Source: Leeuwenhoekiella polynyae (GTDB taxonomy: Bacteria; Bacteroidota; Bacteroidia; Flavobacteriales; Flavobacteriaceae). Taken from it: DNA of 64,000 bases. The notes beneath the pieces were generated by a model. That model ran no database searches, had not been told where the DNA came from, and saw nothing but the letters and a program-made list of their open reading frames with translations. The translations under genes and the position numbers were made by a program. Positions 32,494-42,271 of this stretch are shown in pieces. Positions within the stretch are counted from its first letter, which is position 1. The number at the start of each line of letters is the position of its first letter. The stretch lies in NCBI RefSeq assembly GCF_042683665.1, contig NZ_JBHUOO010000006.1. One strand, 5' to 3'.

Positions 32494-33717
32494 ATGATGA
32501 AAAAAATGTTTTTTACCGCAATTATAGGAAGCCTTATTTTTGCTTCGTGTTCTTCTGATGATGAGCCGATTACTGAAACCTCAAACATTGAGGTGCCTTC
32601 AAACTACACCTTCGAAAGAGATGGACAATCCACAGTGGATTTTAGTGGCCAGACCACCCGAATTTTAATGGCTGAAGAAATCCTTAATTCCTTTACAGAT
32701 TTCGAAAACACGACTGTGATATCCTTGCAGGCAATGTATGCACATCAGGAAGGGGACCTAGATTTTTCAGACGCTGCCTTAAATGCGTCAGATAAAAACG
32801 TACGCAGTAAAACGGCTGCGTCCCAAGATTATTTTAGCGCAAACACCACAGAAGCGGCAGCTATAAGAAACCTATTCGATAGCTATATTTCCGGTCAGGT
32901 CAATGAGGTATTCCCTAACAAGGATGTCCTAGCAGTCGCTGGCAGTGCCGGTCAACTTGCCGATGGGACAAAAACCCGGTATGTTAACGCTAAAGGACTT
33001 GTGTACAACCAAATGTTTGCAAAAAGCCTTATTGGGGCGCTGATGGCAGATCAGATGCTTAACAACTATCTCAGCATAGCTGTTCTTGATGCTGATAATA
33101 AAGTTGCGGACAACGACAATGGGATTACAGAGGATGGAGAGACCTTTACCACGATGGAACATAATTGGGACGAGGCCTATGGATACCTCTACGGAACATC
33201 CGTTGATGCAGCCAACCCGAATGTAACCATTGGGGGCGATGATAGTTTTTTGAATGATTATTTGGGCACAGTAAACGCAGACCCGGATTTTTCTACCATT
33301 GCTGCCGATATTTTTGATGCATTCAAATTGGGTCGTGCCGCGATAGTGGCAAAAGATTATACAGTACGGGATACCCAGGCTGCCATTATACGTCAAAAAA
33401 TATCCGAGGTAATTGCCATACGTGCGGTATACTATTTACAACAAGGAAAAAATTTGCTTGCAAACGGTGATTTTGGCGCCGCATTCCAAAACCTTTCTGA
33501 GGGTTATGGGTTTGTTTTTAGCTTGCGTTTTACTAGAAACCAGAGTACAGATACTTCCTTCTTTAGCACAAGCGAAGTTGATGGTTTTACATCTGCTCTC
33601 TTGGCGGATGGACTCAATGGTTTTTGGGACCTTGAACCTTCAACACTGGACAGTATTACTGAAGCTATTGCCGCTAAATTTGACTTCACGGTCGAGCAAG
33701 CTGCCAGCGCAAATTAA
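32494..33717 (+). CDS. DUF4856 lipoprotein
   Basis: A 407-residue lipoprotein with lipobox LIFASC (Cys19) and a mature start SSDDEP typical of Bacteroidetes surface lipoproteins. The opening YTFERDGQSTVDFSGQTTRI is the DUF4856 signature. DUF4856 genes are usually found beside imelysin genes, as here. It is likely a cell-surface or periplasmic iron-binding partner, an inference from context. It opens a four-gene rightward operon; the base composition by eye is more GC-rich than the copper genes, suggesting a separate origin. Confidence 0.88.
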   Translation: MMKKMFFTAIIGSLIFASCSSDDEPITETSNIEVPSNYTFERDGQSTVDFSGQTTRILMAEEILNSFTDFENTTVISLQAMYAHQEGDLDFSDAALNASDKNVRSKTAASQDYFSANTTEAAAIRNLFDSYISGQVNEVFPNKDVLAVAGSAGQLADGTKTRYVNAKGLVYNQMFAKSLIGALMADQMLNNYLSIAVLDADNKVADNDNGITEDGETFTTMEHNWDEAYGYLYGTSVDAANPNVTIGGDDSFLNDYLGTVNADPDFSTIAADIFDAFKLGRAAIVAKDYTVRDTQAAIIRQKISEVIAIRAVYYLQQGKNLLANGDFGAAFQNLSEGYGFVFSLRFTRNQSTDTSFFSTSEVDGFTSALLADGLNGFWDLEPSTLDSITEAIAAKFDFTVEQAASAN

Positions 33718-33737
33718 ATAAAAATTGAATTAGCCAC

Positions 33738-33774
33738 ATCAACCGATTTACCGCCGATGGAAAAATCGGTTGAT
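33738..33774 (+). terminator. Hairpin between the DUF4856 and imelysin genes
   Basis: Perfect 12-bp inverted repeat, ATCAACCGATTT (33738-33749) and AAATCGGTTGAT (33763-33774), in the 72-bp gap between co-directional genes. An A-run rather than a T-run follows on the plus strand, so it may be a transcript-stabilising or processing hairpin instead of a terminator. Confidence 0.45.
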
Positions 33775-33789
33775 TTAAAAAAAATAGTT

Positions 33790-34914
33790 ATGAAACACTG
33801 GAAACTTTGGAGTTTTATTAGTATCGGACTGCTGATTGTAGCGTGTTCAAAAGATAATGGGAACGAAAACTTGCCACCGGCTAACAATAATTTTGATCGT
33901 GGCGCAATGCTTTTAAATTGGGCAGATAATATCATTGTCCCTGCATATACTTCTTTTAAAACAGAGGCCGAAAACCTGAACAATGCCGCAACGGTCTATT
34001 CAAATGAGCCTACAGAGGCAAGCCTACAGAGTTTGCGCGCCTCGTGGACAGCGGCCTACATTTCCTTTCAAAAGGTCTCTATGTTCGAAATAGGCAAGGC
34101 CGAAGAGTTACGGTACAGAAACCGACTGAATATTTATCCATCAAACACCCAAAAAATTGAAGATTTTGTAGCCACCGGTTCTTACGATCTGGCCTTGCCA
34201 TCTACAATGGATGTACAGGGTTTCCCTGCTATAGATTATCTGATCAACGGTCTTGGAGCAACAGATACCGAAATTGTAAGTTTCTATACTACCAACGGCA
34301 ATGCCCTGGGATATAAAAATTATCTCGGCACCCTTACGGAAACTATCCTGCAATTGACCACAACAGTACTCGATGATTGGAATGCCAACTTTAGGGATGT
34401 TTTTGTTGCAAATACTAGTTCTTCGGCTACTGGATCTGTTGACAAACTAACGAACGACTATATATTCTATTTTGAAAAATCGTTGCGGGCGGGTAAAGTA
34501 GGGATACCCGCAGGTGTTTTCTCCCAACAACCATTACCCGAAAATGTAGAGGCGCGCTATAAAAAAGATTTTTCCAAACAATTGATGCTAACAGCAGTTA
34601 AGGCAAGCCAGGATTTTTTCAACGGAAAATACTTTAACAACAATACTACCGGGGAAAGCTTCAAGACCTATCTTGATTTTTTGAACAGTATTAAAAATGG
34701 GGAGGATCTAGGTGGCCTTATCAATGCGCAGTTCAATGCTGCAGAAACCCAGGCAAATGAACTGAACAATAATTTTGCTCTACAGATTGAAACTGACAAT
34801 ACCAAAATGCTAAGTACTTATGATGAGCTACAACGCAACGTTATCCTCTTAAAAGTGGATATGTTGCAGGCACTGAGCATAAATGTGGATTATGTAGATG
34901 CCGATGGCGATTAG
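33790..34914 (+). CDS. Imelysin-family lipoprotein
   Basis: A 374-residue lipoprotein. ATG 33790 starts MKHWKLWSFISIGLLIVAC, a proper lipoprotein signal; the frame extends upstream to 33757 through the hairpin without sense. The imelysin/IrpA pattern includes AWTAAYISFQKVSMFEIGKAEE-like N-terminal helices and LPSTMDVQGFPAIDYLING. The family is related to iron-regulated IrpA and EfeO iron-binding proteins. It overlaps nothing but ends 3 bp before the HTTM gene, so these are one operon. Confidence 0.88.
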   Translation: MKHWKLWSFISIGLLIVACSKDNGNENLPPANNNFDRGAMLLNWADNIIVPAYTSFKTEAENLNNAATVYSNEPTEASLQSLRASWTAAYISFQKVSMFEIGKAEELRYRNRLNIYPSNTQKIEDFVATGSYDLALPSTMDVQGFPAIDYLINGLGATDTEIVSFYTTNGNALGYKNYLGTLTETILQLTTTVLDDWNANFRDVFVANTSSSATGSVDKLTNDYIFYFEKSLRAGKVGIPAGVFSQQPLPENVEARYKKDFSKQLMLTAVKASQDFFNGKYFNNNTTGESFKTYLDFLNSIKNGEDLGGLINAQFNAAETQANELNNNFALQIETDNTKMLSTYDELQRNVILLKVDMLQALSINVDYVDADGD

Positions 34915-34917
34915 TCA

Positions 34918-36282
34918 ATGGCCTCACGTTTAAATGCATACCGAAATATAACTACAGAGGCTGCCCCGTTGGCGGTCTTTCGTATTTTTTTTGGACTGAT
35001 GATGTTTTTTGGCATCGTCCGTTTTTGGAGCTATGGCTGGATCGATAAACTTTATATTCAACCCAAATTCTTTTTTTCATATTATGGGTTTGAATGGGTA
35101 CGGCCTTTGGGTGTTTACACCTATTTATTGTTCTTTATCTGCGGTATCTCCGCAATCTGCATTGCGTTGGGGTATCGATACAGAATGGCGATCATCCTTT
35201 TCTTTTTAAGCTTTACCTACATCGAGTTGATGGATAAGACGACCTATCTTAACCATTACTATTTTATTAGTTGTCTTAGTTTTTTAATGATCTTCCTTCC
35301 CGCAAATGCCTATTATTCAATGGATGCACAAAGGAATAAGGATAAGGCCTATAAACAGATTCCCAAATGGACCGTTGATGCCATAAAATTATTGATTGCA
35401 CTAGTCTATTTCTACGCCGGTCTGGCAAAACTGAACAGCGACTGGCTCGTTGGGGCAATGCCGCTTAAGATATGGTTGCCGGCCCAATATGACCTGCCAT
35501 TGTTGGGAAATTTAATGCAGCAACAATGGCTTCACTATGCCTTTAGCTGGGGCGGTGCCGCCTATGATCTGGCGATACCGTTTTTGTTGTTTTATAGACC
35601 CACCCGTTGGGCAGCTTTCGGTCTGGTGGTAATTTTTCATTTGATGACCCGCATCCTCTTTCCCATAGGTATGTTCCCTTATGTGATGATAGTGAGCGCA
35701 CTCGTTTTTTTCGATGCGGGAGTCCACCATAAAATATTGAAAACGCTTTCGACTATTTTTAGGATTAAAAAGGAAAAGGCAGATGCAGGGATACGCAATA
35801 AAACCTATCGCAATAAAACCATGGCCCCAATGCTTATCGTGGGTTTGTTTATTGCCTTTCAGTTACTTTTTCCTTGGCGTTATCTGCTCTACAAAAACGA
35901 GCTTTTTTGGACCGAGGAGGGATACCGTTTTTCTTGGCGGGTAATGCTAATGGAAAAAGCTGGATATGCACAATTTAAGATTGTGGATAAAAAAAAGGGA
36001 ACAGCTTTCCTTGTTGACAATACCGATTTTCTGTCAACATTTCAGGAAAAACAGATGAGCACCCAACCCGACTTTATCCTTCAGTACGCCCAGTTCCTCG
36101 GAAAACATTTTACAGCACAAGGCCATAAAAATGTAGCGGTCTATGTAGAGAGCTATGTAGCACTGAATGGCAGGCTTAGCCAACCTTATATTGACCCAAA
36201 AGTAAATTTACTGGAGCAAGAAGAGTCGTTTGGGCCTAAGGACTGGATATTGGAATTTAAGGATGAAATCAAAGGTTTTTAA
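34918..36282 (+). CDS. HTTM-domain membrane protein (gamma-carboxylase-like)
   Basis: A 454-residue membrane protein with several hydrophobic helices in the first 300 residues. Motifs such as FRIFFGLMMFFGIVRFW, the YFYAGLAKLNSDWLVGAMPL stretch and a C-terminal soluble region are typical of HTTM proteins, related to vitamin K-dependent gamma-carboxylase. Bacteroidetes place this gene between imelysin and TonB-receptor genes. The reaction in bacteria is unknown. Confidence 0.87.
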   Translation: MASRLNAYRNITTEAAPLAVFRIFFGLMMFFGIVRFWSYGWIDKLYIQPKFFFSYYGFEWVRPLGVYTYLLFFICGISAICIALGYRYRMAIILFFLSFTYIELMDKTTYLNHYYFISCLSFLMIFLPANAYYSMDAQRNKDKAYKQIPKWTVDAIKLLIALVYFYAGLAKLNSDWLVGAMPLKIWLPAQYDLPLLGNLMQQQWLHYAFSWGGAAYDLAIPFLLFYRPTRWAAFGLVVIFHLMTRILFPIGMFPYVMIVSALVFFDAGVHHKILKTLSTIFRIKKEKADAGIRNKTYRNKTMAPMLIVGLFIAFQLLFPWRYLLYKNELFWTEEGYRFSWRVMLMEKAGYAQFKIVDKKKGTAFLVDNTDFLSTFQEKQMSTQPDFILQYAQFLGKHFTAQGHKNVAVYVESYVALNGRLSQPYIDPKVNLLEQEESFGPKDWILEFKDEIKGF

Positions 36283-36290
36283 ACAAAAAA

Positions 36291-38738
36291 ATGTATTTAA
36301 AAAAAGAACATATAATCGCAACCCTATTTTTTGCCTTCACAAGTTCTGCAATGTTTGCACAATATGTGGTTCAGGGAAAAGTAGTTTCTGCAGCTTCCAA
36401 CGAACCTGTCCCAAATGCCGAAGTGTTTCTCACTACTCTAAGAAAATCAACCATCACGAATGATTTTGGGGATTTCAAATTTCAGGACATTCCAAAAGGG
36501 ACCTATAATTTTACCGTATTTGCCTACGAGTATGCTATACTGGATCACGAGGTTAGCATTTCCGATGATACGTCACTGAACTTAGAACTTGAATCTTTGG
36601 GCATAGAACTTTCTGAAGTAGTGGTCACCCAAAGAAAAGAACGCCTTTTCGCCCTAAAACGATTAAGGGACGTTGAGGGAACTGCCATTTATGCGGGCAA
36701 GAAGAGCGAAGTGGTATTGGTAAGCAACCTTACCGCTAACCTTGCCGGCGGTAATGCCAGGCAGATATACTCCCAAGTGGTCGGGCTCAATATCTACGAA
36801 AACAACGATGCGGGACTGCAATTGAATATTGGTGGGCGTGGCCTCAATCCCAACCGCAGTGCAAACTTCAATACAAGACAAAATGGTTATGACATCTCTG
36901 CAGATGTACTGGGATATCCCGAAAGTTACTATACACCGCCGGCTGAATCCATTTCAGAGATCGAAGTGGTACGCGGTGCGGCATCTTTGCAGTATGGGAC
37001 ACAATTTGGAGGCCTTATCAATTTTAAACTGAAACAACCCGATCCCAACAAGAAAATAGAGTGGATATCCCGGCAATCCTTGGGTTCTTACAACTTGTTC
37101 ACCAGTTTTAACAGTTTAGGCGGGACCTTGGGCAAGGTAGGTTATTATACTTTTTTCAACTATAAAAAAGGAAATAGTTTTCGTCCCAACTCCCAGTTTG
37201 AATCCTTCAATGGCTACGTACATTTGGATTATTCGCCTACAGAAAGGACCAAAATTTCCTTTGAGGTAAGCTATTTAAACTATTTGGCACAGCAACCGGG
37301 CGGTCTTACCGATGAACAGTTTGAGGAAGACCCCACGTTTAGCAACCGAACCCGAAACTGGTTTAATGTGGATTGGAAATTATATGCTATGCGATTGGAA
37401 CACGCTTTGAGCAATAAAACCGATTTTAGCCTCAACCTCTTTGCCTTGGACGCCTATAGGAAATCGGTTGGTTTTCGCGAAAACAGGGTTTCACAGGAGG
37501 ATGATGTGGAGGCTCCAAGGGAATTGATAGTAGGTAATTTTAACAATTGGGGGGCAGAGGCCCGTTTGTTGACGCGGTATAATTTCTTCGGAAAAGAGAA
37601 TACGGTGCTTTTTGGTGGAAAGTACTATCAATCCAATAATACAGAGCGGCAGGGGCCCGGCAGCAACGGCAGCAACGCCAATTTTAATTTTGAAGAACAG
37701 ACCTACCCCAACTACCCAAGGCAAAGCGATTTTAGGTTTCCGAACTTGAACCTTGCCCTGTTTTCCGAAAATGTCTTTAAGTTCTCCGAAAAAATTTCGG
37801 TAACTCCTGGGCTACGGTTTGAATATATAAAGACTAGAAGTAGGGGCGAATTTAAACGGATCAACTTTGATATTGCAGGTAACCCCATCTTAAACGAAGA
37901 TGTGGCGGATAACCGTGATCTTGAACGTTCTTTTATTTTATTGGGTGTTGGGCTAAGTTATAAACCCCATAAAACGGTTGAACTATATGGGAATATAAGC
38001 CAGAATTACCGCTCGGTTACTTTTAATGATATTAGAATTACCAATCCGTCATTGACCGTAGATCCCAACATCAAAGATGAGCAAGGATATACTTTTGATA
38101 TAGGGGCTCGCGGGCGAATAAAGAAATACCTTTCCTATGATGTGGGAGCATTTTTTTTAAATTACAAAGATCGTTTGGGTGTGATATTACGGGAAGTAAG
38201 TGATATCCAACAGGAGCGGTTTAGAGGGAACATAGGGGATGCCATTACCTATGGCATTGAAAGTTTTGTGGACTGGAATATATGGGAAACCCTGTCCACA
38301 GAAAAAAACGATATCAAACTCGGTACTTTTGTCAACCTGGCCCTTACAGATTCAAAATACACCTCTTCCCAAGAAAACAATGTGAAGGGCAAAAAAGTGG
38401 AGTTCATTCCCGGTATTAACCTAAAAACAGGATTAAATTTTGGGTATAAAGACTTTTTGGGTAGTTTGCAATATACTTATTTGGGCCAACAGTTTACCGA
38501 TGCCACCAATTCGCCCAGGGATTTTCAAAGCCAGAGTGGTATTGTAGGTGAAATACCTGCCTATAATATTATGGATCTTTCTTTTTCCTATACCTATAAT
38601 CGGTTTAAACTGGAAGCGGGGGTCAACAATGTTTTGAACGAAAGTTATTTTACACGCCGTGCGACGGGCTATCCGGGCCCAGGGATCATACCAAGTTTAC
38701 CACGAACCATATATGTGCTCTTACAACTTAAATTTTGA
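36291..38738 (+). CDS. TonB-dependent receptor (iron type) with carboxypeptidase-like N-terminal domain
   Basis: An 815-residue outer-membrane receptor. Signal peptide ends near SAMFAQ; residues about 24-105 are a carboxypeptidase-D-like beta-sandwich (VVQGKVVSAASNEPVPNAEV); the plug follows (about 125-245, including EVVRGAASLQYGTQFGGLINF); the barrel ends in YVLLQLKF with a terminal Phe. Strand repeats resemble FecA-type ferric-citrate receptors. It ends the DUF4856-imelysin-HTTM operon and should bring an iron complex across the outer membrane; the substrate cannot be read from sequence. Confidence 0.93.
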   Translation: MYLKKEHIIATLFFAFTSSAMFAQYVVQGKVVSAASNEPVPNAEVFLTTLRKSTITNDFGDFKFQDIPKGTYNFTVFAYEYAILDHEVSISDDTSLNLELESLGIELSEVVVTQRKERLFALKRLRDVEGTAIYAGKKSEVVLVSNLTANLAGGNARQIYSQVVGLNIYENNDAGLQLNIGGRGLNPNRSANFNTRQNGYDISADVLGYPESYYTPPAESISEIEVVRGAASLQYGTQFGGLINFKLKQPDPNKKIEWISRQSLGSYNLFTSFNSLGGTLGKVGYYTFFNYKKGNSFRPNSQFESFNGYVHLDYSPTERTKISFEVSYLNYLAQQPGGLTDEQFEEDPTFSNRTRNWFNVDWKLYAMRLEHALSNKTDFSLNLFALDAYRKSVGFRENRVSQEDDVEAPRELIVGNFNNWGAEARLLTRYNFFGKENTVLFGGKYYQSNNTERQGPGSNGSNANFNFEEQTYPNYPRQSDFRFPNLNLALFSENVFKFSEKISVTPGLRFEYIKTRSRGEFKRINFDIAGNPILNEDVADNRDLERSFILLGVGLSYKPHKTVELYGNISQNYRSVTFNDIRITNPSLTVDPNIKDEQGYTFDIGARGRIKKYLSYDVGAFFLNYKDRLGVILREVSDIQQERFRGNIGDAITYGIESFVDWNIWETLSTEKNDIKLGTFVNLALTDSKYTSSQENNVKGKKVEFIPGINLKTGLNFGYKDFLGSLQYTYLGQQFTDATNSPRDFQSQSGIVGEIPAYNIMDLSFSYTYNRFKLEAGVNNVLNESYFTRRATGYPGPGIIPSLPRTIYVLLQLKF

Positions 38739-38833
38739 GTTAATCTGCATTAATGACAAAAATCATATTTCTGTTGAACCTTTAAAATTATCTTCGCATT
38801 AATTAATTTTGCTGTTAATTCATAAAAATTTGA

Positions 38834-38847
38834 TAACAAGCTTGTTA
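38834..38847. promoter_or_regulatory. 14-bp palindrome upstream of HYC_CC_PP copy 2
   Basis: TAACAAGCTTGTTA is a perfect palindrome 56 bp upstream of the GTG start at 38904, positioned for an operator of a dimeric regulator. No second copy was found in the window. Confidence 0.3.
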
Positions 38848-38903
38848 AACAGCAGCATTTAATTTACGAAAACATTTAATGTTAGACAAAATTTATTAAT
38901 ACT

Positions 38904-39326
38904 GTGAAATCTTTTTTTACCAAAATACTATCTTTTTTTTTAGCAGTTTTTATACTGTTTTCTACTTCTTCTTTCACGGTGGATATGCACTTTTGCTGTA
39001 ATAAATTGGTGGATATGGCTTTTTTTAGTAAGGCAGAATCCTGTATGGAGATTGTACAAAAAAAAGATAATAATTCCAAGCAATGTACTTCCATACAAGA
39101 GAAAAGTTGTTGCGATAATCAAACCATTGTAAAAGAAGGAGATGACACCTTTAAGAAGTCCAATACAATTTTAGAGATTGATACTTTAGTTTTCATAAAT
39201 ACTTTTTTTAATACTTATATTAATCTGTTCGAGGGGCTAGAAGAAAACGTCATTTCTTTTAAAACCTACAGGCCGCCTTTATTATCTACAGATATTATAA
39301 TTCTCAACGAGACCTTCTTAATTTGA
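38904..39326 (+). CDS. HYC_CC_PP-family secreted protein, copy 2
   Basis: A 140-residue protein starting with GTG at 38904 (MKSFFTKILSFFLAVFILF signal). It carries MHFCC after the signal, SCC in the middle, RPP near the end and the same ETFLI tail as the protein at 31832. The two paralogues bracket the iron operon and have diverged strongly elsewhere. The role is unknown; Cys and His content suggests periplasmic metal binding. Confidence 0.75.
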   Translation: MKSFFTKILSFFLAVFILFSTSSFTVDMHFCCNKLVDMAFFSKAESCMEIVQKKDNNSKQCTSIQEKSCCDNQTIVKEGDDTFKKSNTILEIDTLVFINTFFNTYINLFEGLEENVISFKTYRPPLLSTDIIILNETFLI

Positions 39327-39522
39327 TTTTCTACATCGCAGATTGACTTTAATCTGCATTCCCTCTATAGCCAAAGTTTCACTTCTGGCTAACATTTGTT
39401 GTACTCTATTTTCAGCATCACAAAATATTATTAACCCTGTAAGATATAGACTTTTCAAACCATTAACTTAAAACTCAATGATAATTTTATTTACTATAAG
39501 CAATTAAAAAGCATTTTGGATT

Positions 39523-39835
39523 ATGAGTATGGTACGTAATCGCTGCCTAAAAGTAATTAAGCAGAAGTCACAGGAGCATCAAAGTGACTGTTCTTCCTTA
39601 ATATTAGGAAGATCATTGGTTGAGCACTTATAAAACCCGTGAATAAAATTGTAGGTATCTTGAAAAAAGTACCTGACCTACGGTAGCAAAAATCAACATT
39701 AAGGCCTATGCCTTGGGAATTCGCATTAAGCAACTCAATTATACTGTTAACGAGAAATTAAATGCACAAGGTCTATTGACCTTTCAAAAATTTACCGAAG
39801 AAGACAACAGTTATTTTACAATGACTTATAAATAA
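39523..39835 (+). pseudogene. Gene remnants, including a damaged HMA-like start
   Basis: The 515-bp gap 39327-39841 holds broken coding sequence. At 39523-39633 a 36-codon frame reads MSMVRNRCLKVIKQ..., which resembles the N-terminus of the HMA-AraC regulators (NMVCNRCIK) with the first metal Cys changed to Arg. At 39639-39835 two frames joined by a one-base shift near 39681 read KIVGILKKVPDL then VAKINIKAYALG...FTMTYK and stop. No intact frame links them. Whether both parts come from one gene is unclear. Confidence 0.5.
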
Positions 39836-39841
39836 AAATAA

Positions 39842-40135
39842 ATGAAAAATTATGACACCCTTTCAGAAGCTATTAACGATTTACAGGCAAACGAATACCC
39901 TTATGATTTCAACTTAAAACCTGAATGTCTGGAATGTGCTTCCCTGAAAATTGAGATTCGACCAGAAGATTTTAATGTGGATAAAATATATCGCTTTGAA
40001 GGAATGAGCAGTACCGATGATAACAGCATTTTATATGCAATATCTTCCAAAAAAGGGCTTAAAGGTCTTTTAGTTGATGCTTATGGCGTCTATGCCGAAA
40101 ACATATCGGAAGCAATGAGAAAAAAATTACGATAA
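39842..40135 (+). CDS. Conserved 97-residue protein, copy 2
   Basis: A paralogue of the protein at 13718: same length and the same RFEGMSSTDDNS and LLVDAYGVYAENISEAMRKK blocks. It lies 18 bp before a copper ATPase gene, and its ATG is 4 bp after the remnant's stop. The other copy is also next to copper transport genes. Function unknown; any phosphoribosylpyrophosphate synthetase label is not supported by the length. Confidence 0.75.
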   Translation: MKNYDTLSEAINDLQANEYPYDFNLKPECLECASLKIEIRPEDFNVDKIYRFEGMSSTDDNSILYAISSKKGLKGLLVDAYGVYAENISEAMRKKLR

Positions 40136-40153
40136 CACTTAAACAATACTATA

Positions 40154-42271
40154 ATGGAAAATCACGAGCAGCACAAAAACAACGAAATGGACCATTCGAA
40201 AATGGATCATTCTAAAATGAACCACGAAAAAGAAGATCATTCCAAAATGGATCATTCCAAAATGAAAAATGGAGATGGAGACCATTCGGGTCATAATCCG
40301 GGTCACGGACAAATGGGTCACGACCATCATAAAATGATGATTGCAGACTTTAGAAAACGGTTTTGGGTAACGCTAGTACTTACTATTCCAATATTGTTCT
40401 TCTCGCCAATGATTCAAGATTTTTTTGGGTATGAATTTTTACTTCCCGGAAATTCTTATATTCTTTTTGCGCTTTCTACCATTGTATATTTCTATGGCGG
40501 ATGGCCTTTTCTTAAAGGATTTGTTTCCGAAATAAAGAATGGTGCACCTGGGATGATGACACTTATATCTATGGCAATAAGTGTCGCCTATTTCTACAGT
40601 TCTGCAACTGTCTTTGGTTTACGAGGAGTTGACTTTTTCTGGGAGCTGTCAACCCTAATTGCTATTATGCTTGTTGGTCATTGGATAGAAATGAAAAGTG
40701 TATTAGGCGCTTCAAAAGCATTACAACTTTTAGTTAGTATGATGCCTGCCGAAGCTCACAGGGTAAAAGGCGACACTATTGAAGATATACCACTTGAAGA
40801 TTTGTTAAAAAATGACGTGATTTTGGTAAAGCCTGGAGAGAAAGTTCCAGCTGATGGTATCATAGTAGAAGGTTCAAGTTATTTAAACGAATCAATGCTT
40901 ACAGGGGAGTCCAAGCCTGTGAAAAAAGAAGAAAAGGATAAGGTAATAGGTGGTTCAGTAAATGGCAATAGCACTTTGAAGGTAAAGGTGGAACATACAG
41001 GAAAAGACAGCTATCTCAATAAGGTTATTACGATGGTTGAGGAAGCACAAAAGACCAAATCTAAAATGCAAAACCTTTCCGATAGGGCAGCAAAATGGTT
41101 GACTTATATAGCTTTGGCTATTGGTTTTGGTACGTTGGCAGTTTGGCTGATTTTAGGCTTTCCGTTTGTGTATGCATTAGAAAGAATGGTTACCGTTATG
41201 GTCATCGCTTGTCCACACGCATTGGGTCTTGCAATTCCTCTTGTAGTTGCCATTTCTACTGCTGTATCTGCACAAAATGGATTATTAATCCGTAATAGAA
41301 CTGCCTTTGAAGAATCACGTAAGATATCCGCCTTACTATTTGACAAAACAGGGACTTTGACCAAAGGGGACTTTGGCGTTACTCGAATCAAATCTGTAAA
41401 TGCGTCCTATTCAAACGATGAAATCTTAAGACTGTCAAGTGCGTTGGAACAAAGTTCAGAACATCCAATTGCTGTTGGGATTATTAAAAAAGTTAAAGAA
41501 GACAATATTACAATCCCAAAGCCTGAAAACTTTAATGCGATCACTGGTAAAGGTGTAGAGGCAAATGTAGAAGGAAAGCAAGTAAAAGTGGTTAGTCCTG
41601 GTTATTTAAGGGATGAAAAAATAACTATTCCTGAAGATGCTTATAGTGACGCTGCTGAAACTGTTGTATTTGTATTAATTGAAGGACAACTAGCAGGATA
41701 CATTGCGCTTGCTGATGAAATAAGACCTGAATCTGCGGAAGCTATAAAAATATTTAAAAAGAATAATATCAAAGTTTTGATGGCAACTGGGGATAACGAA
41801 AAAACAGCCAAAGCTGTGAGTGAAAAATTAGGGTTGGATGGCTATTATGCCGAAGTGCTACCACACCAAAAAGTAGAAATTGTAGAAGAGTTGCAAAACA
41901 AAGGAGAGTTTGTGGCTATGACTGGAGATGGCGTAAACGATGCGCCCGCACTTGCCAAAGCTGATGTAGGAATCGCTGTTGGTTCTGGTACTGATGTAGC
42001 CGCCGAAACAGCCGATATTATATTGGTAAATAGCAATCCACAAGATATTGCAAACCTAATTTTGTTCGGAAAGGCTACATACAATAAAATGATTCAGAAC
42101 CTAATATGGGCAACTGGGTATAATGTGGTGGCCATTCCATTAGCTGCAGGTGTTCTATACTCTTCCGGCTTTGTTTTGGGACCAGCTGTAGGAGCGGTAT
42201 TTATGAGTTTGAGTACAATTATAGTGGCTATTAATGCGCAATTATTGAAGCGAAAAATCGGTAAAAAATAA
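40154..42271 (+). CDS. copB: CopB-type P1B ATPase (CPH motif) with His/Met-rich N-terminus
   Basis: A 705-residue heavy-metal ATPase. Residues 1-60 repeat MDHSKM/NHSKM-like units instead of an HMA domain. The transport motif is CPH (353-355) in ACPHALGLAIP, which marks the P1B-3 (CopB) group linked to copper export with preference for Cu(II) or Cu(I). TGES replaces TGEP, DKTGT is near 397-401, and GDGVNDAPALAKADVG is present. It follows the 97-residue gene and precedes an MFS pseudogene. It gives the island three copper-type ATPases. Confidence 0.94.
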   Translation: MENHEQHKNNEMDHSKMDHSKMNHEKEDHSKMDHSKMKNGDGDHSGHNPGHGQMGHDHHKMMIADFRKRFWVTLVLTIPILFFSPMIQDFFGYEFLLPGNSYILFALSTIVYFYGGWPFLKGFVSEIKNGAPGMMTLISMAISVAYFYSSATVFGLRGVDFFWELSTLIAIMLVGHWIEMKSVLGASKALQLLVSMMPAEAHRVKGDTIEDIPLEDLLKNDVILVKPGEKVPADGIIVEGSSYLNESMLTGESKPVKKEEKDKVIGGSVNGNSTLKVKVEHTGKDSYLNKVITMVEEAQKTKSKMQNLSDRAAKWLTYIALAIGFGTLAVWLILGFPFVYALERMVTVMVIACPHALGLAIPLVVAISTAVSAQNGLLIRNRTAFEESRKISALLFDKTGTLTKGDFGVTRIKSVNASYSNDEILRLSSALEQSSEHPIAVGIIKKVKEDNITIPKPENFNAITGKGVEANVEGKQVKVVSPGYLRDEKITIPEDAYSDAAETVVFVLIEGQLAGYIALADEIRPESAEAIKIFKKNNIKVLMATGDNEKTAKAVSEKLGLDGYYAEVLPHQKVEIVEELQNKGEFVAMTGDGVNDAPALAKADVGIAVGSGTDVAAETADIILVNSNPQDIANLILFGKATYNKMIQNLIWATGYNVVAIPLAAGVLYSSGFVLGPAVGAVFMSLSTIIVAINAQLLKRKIGKK

